Assembly (NCBI GenBank): GCA_023974075.1
Contig: CM043788.1
Span: forward strand, 18,003,928-18,067,927
Origin: Chaenocephalus aceratus
Taxonomy: Eukaryota > Chordata > Actinopteri > Perciformes > Channichthyidae
Reading direction: 5' to 3'
DNA: 64,000 nucleotides
Positions 11,861 through 43,952 of this stretch are shown here, piece by piece. The notes beneath the pieces were generated by a model, which searched no databases, had not been told where the DNA came from, and was given only the letters and a program-made list of their open reading frames with translations. Numbering within the stretch: position 1 is the stretch's first letter; every line of letters begins with the position of its first letter. A program made the translations under genes and the position numbers.

Positions 11861-13471
11861 AAAACTAAATAAACTACCCAGTGTGAACGTTTTGTATAGC
11901 CTTTATTAAAAACATTCGGTCGTCAAATGTGCTAATAACGTTATCTGAGAGTTATTTTCCTCGGCATTATGAACAACGAATCTAACCGCGGGACCCGCGC
12001 CGCCCGGCACATTCATGTTACGTGTTCAGTACTACATACGTTTTACCTCTACCCATGGATGCACAATAAGAACGGACGGAGCTCTTCTTTTTCTTCACGG
12101 ATAGAGATGGAACTTCCTCCATCTCAATGTATTTTCCGTCGTATTGCCTTTGGCAATATATTTTTTGTTTTTGTGTGTATTGTTAGGGTGAAGGGTGGTA
12201 GCATCTCTAAGTTTTTATGTAATCTTGTGTGTATTGTCTACGGTCTTGTGGTTTGTTTATATTTTCCCCTCCTTGATGTGTCGATGACACCCTTCCAATT
12301 TGACCAAAATACTAGCCGGGCGTCCGATATGATTGTTACCTTACTAAATGGATACACAATTGAACACAATTATTTTGCTTAATCTGAATGTAAATGGAAT
12401 TCAGAGATCCAATCAAAGACATAAGATTTTGTTGTACTTAAAGTCTCTAAATTGTAATATTGCATGCTACAGGAGACTCATTTGAATGCGAAACTAAAAC
12501 AGAATTGGGTAGGGCAGATACCAGATCTCTTCCCCTGGAGGAAAAGCTAGTAGAGGAGTCAGTATTTTAATTTCTAAGAATATGCCTTTCAAATCATCCA
12601 ATGTACATGTTGATCAAGAGGGAAGATATGTAATTGTCTCAGGTTTTGCTACAGAATGAAATGGTGACATTAGTGACTGTGTATGCTCCAAATAGTTACA
12701 ATCTAAATTATTTACCTCGCTATGCCCAAATATATTTGCAGTCCATAGAGGGTCCTCTTATTATAGCTGGCGATTTTCAAACTCTGTCTGTGGACCCCTA
12801 TGATCAAAATGCATAGTATATTATTAAGTGATCATGCTGCGGGTATCTGTCACATTTTTCCCTCCAACCAACCTTGCAAATCCAGACAGTGGCGACTTAA
12901 TACATCTCTACTCAAAAATGAAAAATGCACACTGCTCATTAAAGACCACATTTAGATTCTTTGAGATCAATCTAAATTCTGTACCAAGCGTCCACCACTG
13001 TCTGGGAGGCTTTTTAAAGCAACATGCAGGGGCTGGCTAATTAGTTTCTCCTCGGCAGAGAATAAAAAGCGCAGAGAGGTGGAAATCTCAATTAAACTTT
13101 AAACTCAAGACTCTAGAAGAGCAACATATGCTAGACCCATCCAATTTAGATCTAGGAACTCACTTCTCACCGCTAGGACTAATTTGCAGAAACTTGTACA
13201 TGAGGAGACAGCTTTTGCTCTTTTTCGTTTACGAAGAAATACTTTGAATCCGGAGACAAAGCAGGGAAAATGTTAGCTCATAGATTGAAACAATAGAAAA
13301 CAGACAGATTATTCCAGCTATCAGAGATGAGCATGACAGGCTACAGTGCGATGCAGCCACAATCAATGAATCTTTCAAGAATTATTATTCTAAATTATAT
13401 AGCACAAAAATAACTTGAATGAAGAAGCCTTAGATAGCTTTTTCTGAGGTTTTAACCTCACTAGCGTCAGC

Positions 13472-13876
13472 TTGGCTGACAGATCTGCTATGGATGCACC
13501 TGTTTCCCAAAATGAAATAGAAAACGCAATCATGAAAATGGCATCAGGAAAAACTCCAGGGGACGACGGTTTTGGAACAGAATTCTATACATGTTTTAAA
13601 GAACAGCTTTCACCATATTTACTGTTGTTATTCAATGAAATAAATGAATCTGAAGCAATGCCTCCCTCCATGAGCAGGGCCATTATTTCATTGTTGCCTA
13701 AACCGGGCAAAGATCCTTCTCTGATGGGTAACCACCGCCCTTTAAGCCTTTTAAACTGTGACTACAAGATTCTAGCCAAGATACTGGCACTCCGTTTGGA
13801 GAAGGTGGTTCCATCTATAGTGCATCTAGACCAAGATTTAAGTAGGTTTCATTCCAGGCCGCCAGTCCTCAAATAA
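13472..13876 (+). pseudogene. LINE reverse transcriptase fragment (fingers)
   Basis: 134 open codons containing NEIENAIMKMASGKTPGDDG, SLLPKPGKDPSLMGNHRPLS and YKILAKILALRLEKVVPSIV, conserved RT blocks of L1-like ORF2. The frame is lost before the palm, which continues in other frames. Confidence 0.88.
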
Positions 13877-14116
13877 CATGAGGAGGGTTTTTCAGATTAT
13901 CCTAGAAGCAAGCTCCAGCAATTTGCCAATGATTGCAGCATCACTAGATGCTGAGAAAGCTTTTGACCAAATAGAATGGGCATATCTATTTTACACGCTC
14001 AAAAAATGTGGCCTTTGGGCCCAAGTTGATTAGCTGGGTAAAGGCTTGGTATAGCGCTCCCTTCTCTTTCTGTTAGAACTAATGGATTCTCAAAACCTTT
14101 CCCCTTACACCGTGGT

Positions 14117-14308
14117 GTGAGGCAAGGGTGTCCAGTTAGTCCCCTATTTTTTATTATGGCTCTAGAACCATTAGCCTGTGCAATTCGCTCTAATGGTGAC
14201 ATACATGGTGTGAACATTCATGGACACGATTTCAAATTAAATATGTACGCTGACGATTATACTTCTTACTTTGAGCAAGCCAGCACTCTCTATACCCGCA
14301 GTTCTTGA
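14117..14308 (+). pseudogene. LINE reverse transcriptase fragment (palm, YADD)
   Basis: Contains RQGCPVSPLFFIMALEPLA and NMYADD, the conserved QGCP and active-site blocks. A stop follows about 50 bases after the active site. Confidence 0.9.
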
Positions 14309-14541
14309 TATGATACATTTATTTGGTAGCTTCTCTGGATATAAGGATAATTGGAACAAGAGTGAAAGCAATCCCACTTAACTCATATACATATAAGCAC
14401 AAACCTAATGAACACCCCCTTTATTTGGAAAACAAATGGAATGAGGTATTTGGGAATTAACATCGTCTCTCTATCTTAAAATCTTTAGCCTTAACGGCCC
14501 CTGCTATTTTCCAGTCCATTAAGGAGGACATCAACAGATGG

Positions 14542-15036
14542 ATGGCCATACCACTTTCTCTATGGGGCAGAGCAGAAACCTTGAAAATGAATGTTCTCCC
14601 AAGGCTTTCTCATATTATCTCCTCTATCCCTCTTGAATTCCCACTAAAATGGTTTAAAGATATCAAATCCCTATTCACTCAGTTCCTTTGGAATAATAAA
14701 AAACCCAGAATCGCACATAATAAGTTGATCATTCCAAGATCAATGGGAGGTTTGGGAGTCCCGGATGTATTCCAGTATTATCTGTCCTTCAACGCAAAGT
14801 ATCCATTATCGTGGGCGTACAAAAGTGCCTCTCCGATAGGCAGTTGGCAATGGCTGGAGCAATCCATCATGTCTGTAAACCAAAACATATCTCTGGCATC
14901 AATGTGGTACTGCCCAAAACCACCACCCTCAATGGATAATATCATCATCCGCTTTTCATGCTCTATTGTAAAAGCAACTGCACAGGAGACTCAACATAGA
15001 GGGGCTCTCTTTACCATCTTGCCCCATTTGGAGTAA
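14542..15036 (+). pseudogene. LINE ORF2 post-RT segment
   Basis: 164 codons with LSLWGRAETLKMNVLPRLSH, FLWNNKKPRIAHNKL and RSMGGLGVPD, the thumb/post-RT region of L1-like ORF2. It ends at a stop. Confidence 0.85.
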
Positions 15037-15955
15037 CCCCTGTCTTTCTGCAGGAGGAGGCACCTTAAGTAATAATATCTGGCAGAGGGCTGGTATTACT
15101 ACAATTGGACAGATAATATAGAGACCAATCCCTTCCATTTCAACAACTCAAAAATCAGTATGGTCTCTCAGACTTGTCTTTTCTATCATTATGCACAACT
15201 AGGCATCTATTATTAGTACAAAATGTAAGGAGGAGAGCCATGCCTGCTTCATGTATGGAAGAGGACCAGCGCCTCAAGAAAGCAATCATATCATCCGGTT
15301 GTGGTCTCTAACATTATAAATTATTATCTAGGGCTTCTCCGAATACCTATTCTCCTGTCCAATTGTCCTGGGAGCATGCCTTGAATATCTCTCTGTCTGC
15401 TTTGCAATGGAACTCCATTTGGAGGTCAGCTATGTTCTCTTCTAAATGTGTAAGATTCAGGATCATACAGTTCAAAATTCTCAATAGAGCTTACATCACC
15501 CCCTGTTACAAAATCCAAGATGGACAATAAACACAGAGACTTATGCTGGCATGAATGTGGCAAGCGAGGTACTGTTGCACCTACTTTGGAATGCCCAGCG
15601 GTAAAAAAACTTTGGTCAGAAGTAATGTCTGAATCTTTTAAAAAATTATTTCCCTACATGTCCCATTGCCATGCCTACTGGGTCTCAAGCCCAGATGGCA
15701 ATGTTGCAAGGACTGCCGATCGGCTCTGGACATTGGGCCTGTTTAGCCACAAAAGACTCATCCTACTAAATTGGAAGGAACGCAAACCAGCCTGCTTTAC
15801 TAGGGACTCATGGCTGAGGGAGGTATATGGACCTACTGAACATGGAGCGTGCAGCTTCTCTTGCTGGGGGATTTTTGAGGGGAGACAGGGGGATTGCGGT
15901 TCACTGTCCGCAGCCCTCCTATCTGACCCTGTCAATATCATTTTCATTTCAGGAA

Positions 15956-16198
15956 GACCATGATTTTATGAAGAACAATGCGCCATCACATGCATCCAAG
16001 TACTCCACTGGGTGGCTAGCCAGTAAAGGCCTTAAAGATGAAAGAATAAAGACATGGCCCCCTTGCTCACCTGACCTAACCCTATTCAGAACTTGTGGGC
16101 CCTCTTAAACAGGAGATTTGCGTTGAAGGAAGACAGCTACACCTCTCTGAACAGTGTCTGGGAGGCTGTGGTTGTTGCTGCTGCATCAAAAGTTGATC
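15956..16198 (+). pseudogene. Tc1/mariner transposase C-terminal relic, part 1
   Basis: Reads NNAPSHASKYSTGWLASKG, KTWPPCSPDLT, then in another frame a segment around SLNSVWEAVVVAAASKVDRQ, the DDE-domain end of a Tc1-like transposase. It is broken by a frameshift near 16080 and by the solo LTR that follows. Confidence 0.85.
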
Positions 16199-16663
16199 GT
16201 CAATGTTGGGGATTAATTCTGTCTTACTCCTAGGAGTCTAACCTTATTGGCTGTTGACATTAATAACCAACCTTGACTCTGTTATCTCCTTGCTGCTGCA
16301 CTCATTCTCAGTTTTATGACCGGTCAGCTCTCGGTCACAGAGCCTAAGAGTCAGGCAAGTGATTCAGTATCTCCAGATGTTGGGGATATCTCCAGTGTTC
16401 CCAGGTGTTTACGCACCATCCCCCAATATGTGGATTAACTCTCTGTAAACTAGTTAAAAGGTCTATTGAGAGAGAGGCTGGTCAGCATTGATGTGGCAAC
16501 CCACCCGTGCAGTCAGAACCTCTGGCTGCTGTGACTTGTGATGTGAAATTCTCCGGCCGATACTTGTAATAAAACACCAGTGTTTGACATCAAAGCTCCA
16601 ACTCTCCTCGTGTCTCTCTGAGTCCTGCCTCTCCATTGCTGCAGAAGTTTCCCTTACAGTCAA
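16199..16663. mobile_element. solo LTR inserted in the Tc1/mariner relic
   Basis: The 455-bp LTR (16204-16658) begins TGTTGGGG and ends CCCTTACA, with the 5-bp duplication GTCAA at 16199-16203 and 16659-16663. It splits the transposase sequence exactly. An AATAAA at about 16567 could be its polyadenylation signal. No internal retroelement region is present. Confidence 0.88.
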
Positions 16664-16890
16664 CAGATCAACAACACTCCATGAATGGAAGGCTTGGGAC
16701 TGTTATTGAAGAGAAGGGTGGCTTATTGGTATATTGCCTGGTATCTTTTTCAGACTGTTATCTGTGCATTTTGAGTTGTTTATTATTCTCACATTAACAG
16801 ATGAAAATAAAGTGAAATGGGAACGTTGTCGTTTTTCATTTAGTTGCATAATAATTCTGCACACTAATAGTTGCCTAATAATTGTCAAAA
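16664..16890 (+). pseudogene. Tc1/mariner relic, part 2
   Basis: Resumes after the LTR with NGRLGTVIEEKGG, the usual Tc1-type C-terminal segment, and then a degraded 3' end with TGCATAATAATTCTGCACAC. Confidence 0.75.
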
Positions 16891-18908
16891 ATAAGCAAAG
16901 AAAATGACATAGTATTTGGAAAATATGCTAAACACGACTAAACACATAGCATGTTGAAAATATGGAAGAAAAACATAGTATATCGAACATTTCCCAAAAA
17001 CAACAATGTATAGTGTGTTATTGAAAATATATATTTTTTAACAGTTTTTGATAACTGAAATAATCGAAAATATGCAAAGAAAACAACATACAAAAAGTGT
17101 GTCAATTTGACATACTCTGGAGGGAACTTTGTGACTTTAGCCTTTGCAGACCATTTAGATGCACAAAACCTATACAATACACTCAGGGGAAATCCCCCAA
17201 AAGCACAAGAGGCCCCCTTTTTAATATGGCTTTTTTGATCTAACCGGATATACTCAGAGTGAATGCAGAATAAGGACAAGACAAATAGTGCTGAAGCAAA
17301 TTTCTTTACTTAAACGAACAGATGAGTTTTAGAAATTGCTTGAATAATAATCTGTGAGTTCAGCAACAAGAACAGAACGCTCCTCTCCTGCGTCAACGGG
17401 TAACATCTTAAAATAGACTACATGACATTTACACTTCACAGCATTCTGTGAGAACACACATAGAACATGTTTTACAAAACAATGCAATAAAACAGTTAAG
17501 AAAATCCCCTCTGAACTCTGATGATACTTCATGAATACAAAAATCCATTCTTCACTGGACTGATGAAAGCGGGGTCTTTGCATTGGCTAACGGCTAACTA
17601 TAAAAATAGCATTCCTCTGTCTGTACTGCAGCCTCACAACCACAAGAACAAGACTCACACGAGCTTGGCCGAGCGGGAGGGGCGAAACAATCCATAAGAC
17701 TTTTCATAAATGTATAATTAACATTCTATAACAGGTACGCATTGGCAGCACACACCTATTTAAATGTCCTTGCAAACAAAACTTAAATAAAAGTGCAATG
17801 CACAACTTTGAGTAGAAGAGCGAGGAAACAAATGTATAGACAAAGCACGTTATAAATCTGAATAAATTCATCTGTATACTGTAGAAAAAATACATCATTA
17901 AACTCAACTTTGGCAGCATTAATGCTACTCCTGTCTGTAATGCAAAACTTTCTCAAAGCACCTTAATAAATAGGCAGGTAAAACAAGCTTTATTCACTTC
18001 TAATAAAGGAATGCAGTTCAATCAGCAGAATGCAACCAGTGGATTCAATGGGATTGCTACCACTTAAAGAAATACTTCATCCATATATTATTATTTTTGG
18101 AATCTATTTGTTCATCTGAAATGCTGGGGAAAAAGTGTATACTCGCATGTGGGAGCAGTTTCTTAAAGTTGTAGGGAGATTATTTTGATATAATATATAT
18201 ATTGCTCAAGCCAGGTTTGAAGCACTCCAATTCTGTGGTCAATATGTCCGAAATGTTATATTATAATTTCAATTTGTTGTCACAGTAAATCACAATGTCG
18301 GCTCGATACATATTGTGGTCACACTTTTCCAAAAAACTAAAGTTTGAATAATCTAAACTCAAGGGCAATTTAACATGTTTGTATAGCTTCAACTGCAGTT
18401 AAAAGGCCTGAAAAGGAATGAATGAACCACGCTTACTATCTATCTGTTTTCTTTTTTAAACTTCTACTTAAATCTTCTGATATCTAATTTCAAGTACCAA
18501 AAGCTGTCAGTAAACATATCTTGTCAGATGGCTAATCTTGGTAAAAATATTTTGAACATTTAAAAACGTATTTGGTTTCCAGTCATGAAACTTAAAAATG
18601 TAAAGAATTCTCATCCATTTTTTTTTTTTAAAGATAACCAAAAGGTTATTTAATTGTTAGACCAGAAACTCAAGCACTGTACCTGCACTAATATATATAT
18701 ATAAAAAACGTTTAGTAGTTTCATTACTTTTTGTTTGCGGATAGAAATGATCTAAATGTAACATCGGGCATCGTTCCAGCTGATCAGCTACCTGATACAA
18801 AACTTTAGGAGAGTAATTCCCATAATTAAAAAGATAATATCAGTGCAATTTAGTTTATTAGATTTACACCTGTAAAGAGTTGGACCGTGGTGAAGGATTC
18901 CAAAGACT
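16891..18908. other. intergenic AT-rich DNA between st3gal3 and kdm4a
   Basis: No gene recognised. It contains an inverted fragment of a dispersed MITE family at about 17093-17190; longer copies lie at 20825-21705 and 52025-52330. Confidence 0.45.
17093..17190 (-). repeat. fragment of dispersed MITE family A (inverted)
   Basis: The minus strand reads TAGGTTTTGTGCATCTAAAT, GGTCTGCAAAGGCTAAAGTC and CAAAGTTCCCTCCAGAG, matching the start of the copies at 20825 and 52025. Confidence 0.65.
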
Positions 18909-19096
18909 CTGGCCGTTTCTCAATGTCAAGTAAAGCTGCTGCAGAGCCACTATATCAAGTATGCTAGGTCATCGAGTGGCGCCGAAGGACTGTTTAAATG
19001 CATGTTAAATGCCCAGGATTCGGCCCCACTAGACGACGTAGTATACTTGAAATAGTGGCTCTGCAGCAGGTTTACTCAATATTGAGAAATGGCCAG
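18909..19096. mobile_element. palindromic MITE
   Basis: The 188-bp segment is almost one inverted repeat: CTGGCCGTTTCTCAAT at the left and ATTGAGAAATGGCCAG at the right, with matching inner arms including CTGCTGCAGAGCCACTAT. The target duplication is unclear. Confidence 0.75.
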
Positions 19097-20224
19097 TGGC
19101 TGTATGGACTCATGTTGAATGATGTGCGTGATCAGATGGAGAGGTGGAGCCAAGTAAATGGAGCTAATAACGTAAAGCTCTGCTCCCTGACACACGCAGT
19201 ACCTTTTGTGTCAGGGCTTTTTTCCTTCTGTTAAAAGGTAGGGCTTGTGTTAGTTTGGTTTGGTCCAATGCCATTTATTAGAAAATGTCTTGCACACAGC
19301 AGACCAAAAGAGTGGGTGTAGTTTTAAGGACTTCATTATTTTGAACTGCTTTTTTGTAAACATGGTGCATAGTCCTTAAAAAGTTGTGTTGAATGAAATG
19401 AGCATGGCAGGTATCAGGGGTAGGATCTTTAGAGCTAAATGTCAAGTCAACAGACTTATGAATGAACATAATTCATTTATCATATTTTAATCGAAAATGC
19501 CAAATTGGTACTTGTTCAAATTTCGCAAATGTGAAGCTTGGTTCTGTTCTGTTTTATATTATTTTAAATTGAATAATGAAGATTTTATTTCAGTTCAGGG
19601 AAATTGTGATGAGCATTGTTCACTCATTTCTGACACTATAAACACAACTAATTGTTAGTTGCAGACAGAAACAATTATAAAAAATTAGCACACAAAATTA
19701 GATTAAATTATATGAATAATGTCAGTACAAGTATTCATTTGAAATAATTCATTTAGAAATGTAAGGGCACATTTAAGTCCTACCTTATAACTTTAAAATG
19801 TAAATTAAAAAAAGCTTTAACTGGGATAATTGTCAGGCTCAGTTTATTAGCCACTAATGGCTTTTCCAATTGAAATATTTTGTAGAGAGAAATTAATTAT
19901 AATACATTTCAAGTTGCATTACTGTCAAAATGCTAGTTTATTAAACAAATACCATTTTTGTAATGCTTCCTTCTTCTACGTACTGCCAGGTACAGGAACA
20001 ACTGAAATAATTAAATGTCTCTTTAATCGTAGTCAAACAAAGCCAATATAAGTTTGATTGAAGGAACAAAGATGGAAGTAAAAAAAGGAGAACAGTCTAA
20101 AGCGAGCCCTGAAGGAAAAGATGTGGAGCTACGGTCTGTCAGTGGCTAGCTGCTAAGCTAATGTTTGGGTACAGTTCAGAGTGTCAGGCTGCTGGTGTGT
20201 GTGAGAGCGGACAGGAAGTGAGCG
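19097..20224 (-). other. kdm4a: kdm4a 3' untranslated region and flank
   Basis: Follows the kdm4a stop on the minus strand. Possible AATAAA signals on that strand include 19589-19584 and 19279-19274, so the transcript may end around 19.2-19.6 kb. No other gene seen. Confidence 0.45.
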
Positions 20225-41446
<21,222 letters not shown>

Positions 41447-41464
41447 TTTCCTCTGACCTCAACT

Positions 41465-42639
41465 CTGTACGGAGGAAAACATGGACATGATCACCATGAC
41501 GACATCTAGGTCACATGACTTAAAGTCACATGATTCACAGCATCTGGCTTCCTTTTATGTTCCAGCTATTGGATCATATGTATTTACTCTTTGTTGGGAA
41601 AACTCCAAAAGTGATTGAAACAGTACCAGATATCATAATTACAGTTCCAAAGCTCCTTGTCAGATATGTGAAACTTCTATTATGTTAGTGAATGCAAAGC
41701 AATGATAACCTACAACTAAAAAACATGTACATATAGGATGTTAACCAAGATAGATTAGACTATATACAAATAAACACAACTTCAACAATATTGCAGCATT
41801 CTTAAAACCTGAACCGATTAAGCAAGCAAACCCTAAATATGGTTCAACTTTCAACCTTTATCCAAAATAGTTTTTTCATTATCCTAGATTCCATCTTGGC
41901 CTCTATGCTACTAAACGCTGATCTCCAACTTAACCTACATCACAAGAGTATTTTCGTGGAGAGCGGACTAACTGAGAAGATGTTTAACTTACAGGCAAAT
42001 ATATCTATTTACCATAGACTGGTATTTACTGACTTTACTAGTAAAACCCAGAATACTTCGGGGTTACGCCCACTGAGTCCGCCATGTAACTCTGATTGTG
42101 AACAACCATAATTGATTGCAATTCTCAGCCTGTGATTGGTTGAAAACCATGTCTGTCTCACACCGTGGCCCACTGACAGCGCTGTTCCTCCGAAAAATAT
42201 ATTGCTAACGTTACTGCACTAGCCTACATGCTAACTGCAAGATAGCTTGCTCTGCGTCTTAGGAATTAAAAGAGGGGTGAAACAAACACAAACCACTGCC
42301 ATATTAGGAAATAAACATTAGTATACAATGCTGGGTGTTATGTCAATTCACATAACCATTTATGGAAACAGAAGCAGCCGCAAAGTGTGTAGCAGACTGA
42401 GAGATCTGACAGCTGCCTTCGCTCTCCGTTAGCAAACTAGCAAACATGGGTTGTTGCTGACCGTCACTTTCTTGTGGCTAAACTTAAAGTTACTCATACT
42501 TTCCTACAAAGCAACTCATTTTAAAGTGTCAAACATTAACTTACACGTGCTGAAATGTACACGAGTTGTTTTTCTTAAAAAAGAAAGGTAGTAGAGTAGA
42601 AATACAGACAGCATAAATCCGGGTGGAAAAGACAGTCCT
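41465..42639. other. probable kdm4a 5' intron, nothing further recognised
   Basis: Lies between the candidate promoter and the acceptor next to the kdm4a start codon. Mixed AT-rich sequence; I see no coding homology or delimited mobile element. Confidence 0.35.
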
Positions 42640-42740
42640 CCATTATTCCAGTGACGCATGCTCAGTGTGTGATTGTTTACATGGAGCCCTGCGGGAGGGG
42701 CTTCCGTAGTCCCCAGCCAATCACAACGCCTCTCCTCCAA
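42640..42740 (-). promoter_or_regulatory. kdm4a: candidate kdm4a promoter
   Basis: Read on the minus strand, this CpG-containing stretch has a CCAAT box (42721-42717), an ETS-type CGGAAG (42706-42701) and an NRF1-like GCATGCGTCAC (about 42661-42651) within 75 bases. It lies 1.2 kb upstream of the kdm4a start codon, where a 5' untranslated exon is expected. Inference from motifs only. Confidence 0.4.
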
Positions 42741-42836
42741 ACCATGCCTGCACCATTGTCAGTCTGTCAGAAATTAAACAATATTGACTGCATACATTTC
42801 TTAGTCAAATGATTTGCGTATGAGCCCTATACTATA

Positions 42837-42868
42837 ACACACTACAAGGTTGTGTCCTTGTAGTGTGT
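42837..42868. repeat. perfect hairpin upstream of kdm4a
   Basis: Two perfect 13-bp arms (42837-42849 and 42856-42868) around a 6-base loop. Lies between the candidate kdm4a promoter and the DIRS element. No precursor-length extension of the stem is evident. Confidence 0.6.
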
Positions 42869-43010
42869 CCACTTCACCCTAATTTGCTCCTGTCCTGTGG
42901 GTATTGTCCACATACAGTAATAACTGTTACATGTATAATATGTGTAATGTGTAATTGTAAAGCACTTTGAGTGCTTTGAAAAGTGCTCTAATAAAAAATG
43001 TAATGAATTA

Positions 43011-43012
<2 letters not shown>

Positions 43013-43055
<43 letters not shown>
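43013..43055. repeat. (ATT)n microsatellite
   Basis: Uninterrupted ATT/TTA units about 200 bases left of the DIRS element. Confidence 0.95.
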
Positions 43056-43056
<1 letters not shown>

Positions 43057-43264
43057 GGAAAACATTATTCTACTGTGATAGTTATCTTTGTGAATACAGC
43101 TATCCAGGCCAGTTATAAAAACCATAATACATAATCAAGCAATTTGTTTAAAATTCGATTAAAATATCGAAATTAGTCATTATGCAGAAGCATTGTTCTT
43201 TGAATTATTTCTCCCTAAGGTGGTCTAGTTTAAGTCAAGTCCTCTTTTTACAGCCAAACACAAT

Positions 43265-43460
43265 ATAGTTCTCATTCATAACACTCCGTTCGATGTCTCA
43301 CTATGGGATGCGCCTCATCGCGGAGCAAACAGAAGCATCAATCTCATTACGCCAATCCTGATTGGCCGGTGATTCTTGACGTCAACGTCAGGGGAAATCA
43401 CCCCCTATAAGTAGCTTGCGCCACGACGCATGCGTCATTCAAAACACCTCTTCTCGCTTC
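43265..43460 (+). repeat. DIRS left terminal repeat
   Basis: Complementary to 48004-48172 from 43292 inward. The outer 27 bases are unique to the left end and recur, inverted, in the internal complementary region. Contains inverted CCAAT boxes, a CRE and a TATA-like motif. Confidence 0.92.
43377..43411 (+). promoter_or_regulatory. CRE and TATA-like motif in DIRS left terminal repeat
   Basis: TGACGTCA at 43377-43384 and TATAAG at 43406-43411, preceded by CCAATCCTGATTGG just upstream. Spacing fits a polymerase II promoter reading into gag. The same set occurs inverted in the right repeat (CRE at 48084-48091). Confidence 0.5.
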
Positions 43461-43952
43461 AGAGCACATCTCGAACGGTAGCCGGGCAAGCTTCACTGTC
43501 CACAGACGGAACCCAACTAATTTTCGGTCGACGGGCGTCAGCCGGCTACCCGATTCTCTCACAGAAGAAGATTATAGTCAACCTCGCCGTTCTTCCTCTG
43601 GAGTAAGGTAAGGTTTTGACTTCAAGTTAGCAACACACCAGTTGCTAACTTGTGTTTTTTCCCTCACTACCGACACCACGGTAGCAAGGACACTTTTTTC
43701 TTCTCTCTTCCACGGAGGAGAAAAGGATTACAGGAATATTACCATACCAGGTAATATCCTTGAGAGAAAAAGACCCACGCTGTCCTTTTTCCCCTGGATT
43801 AAAGACAGATCGGTAAACATTTTTTTCTCGAACGTACCTGTCATGAGCGGACCCTCTCCACGCCTCACGGCGAACGAGATGGATGCCTCTCCCCCTCACA
43901 CCAGAGGAGTCAGGATCTCGGAGGCTCGGCGCTGCGGTCGGGCCGAGATCCG

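Larger units (their letters stand above)
12360..15955 (+). mobile_element. degenerate L1-like LINE, ORF2 remnants
   Basis: Ordered remnants of a LINE second ORF on the plus strand. They comprise an endonuclease start (LNLNVNGIQRSNQRHKILLY near 12375), reverse transcriptase blocks (GKTPGDDGFG, LLPKPGKD, NHRPLSLLNCDYKILAKILA at 13470-13850; LDAEKAFDQIEW at about 13945-13980; RQGCPVSPLFF near 14120; active site YADD at 14246-14257), the post-RT segment at 14542-15036, and a Cys-rich C-terminal part at about 15520-15700. Frameshifts and stops separate the blocks, so it is dead. The clade cannot be settled beyond L1-like by reading. Confidence 0.85.

Noticed and set aside
11969..12382. 137-codon plus-strand frame before the LINE endonuclease
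   Set aside because: No resemblance to a LINE ORF1 or any family I know; composition looks like chance.
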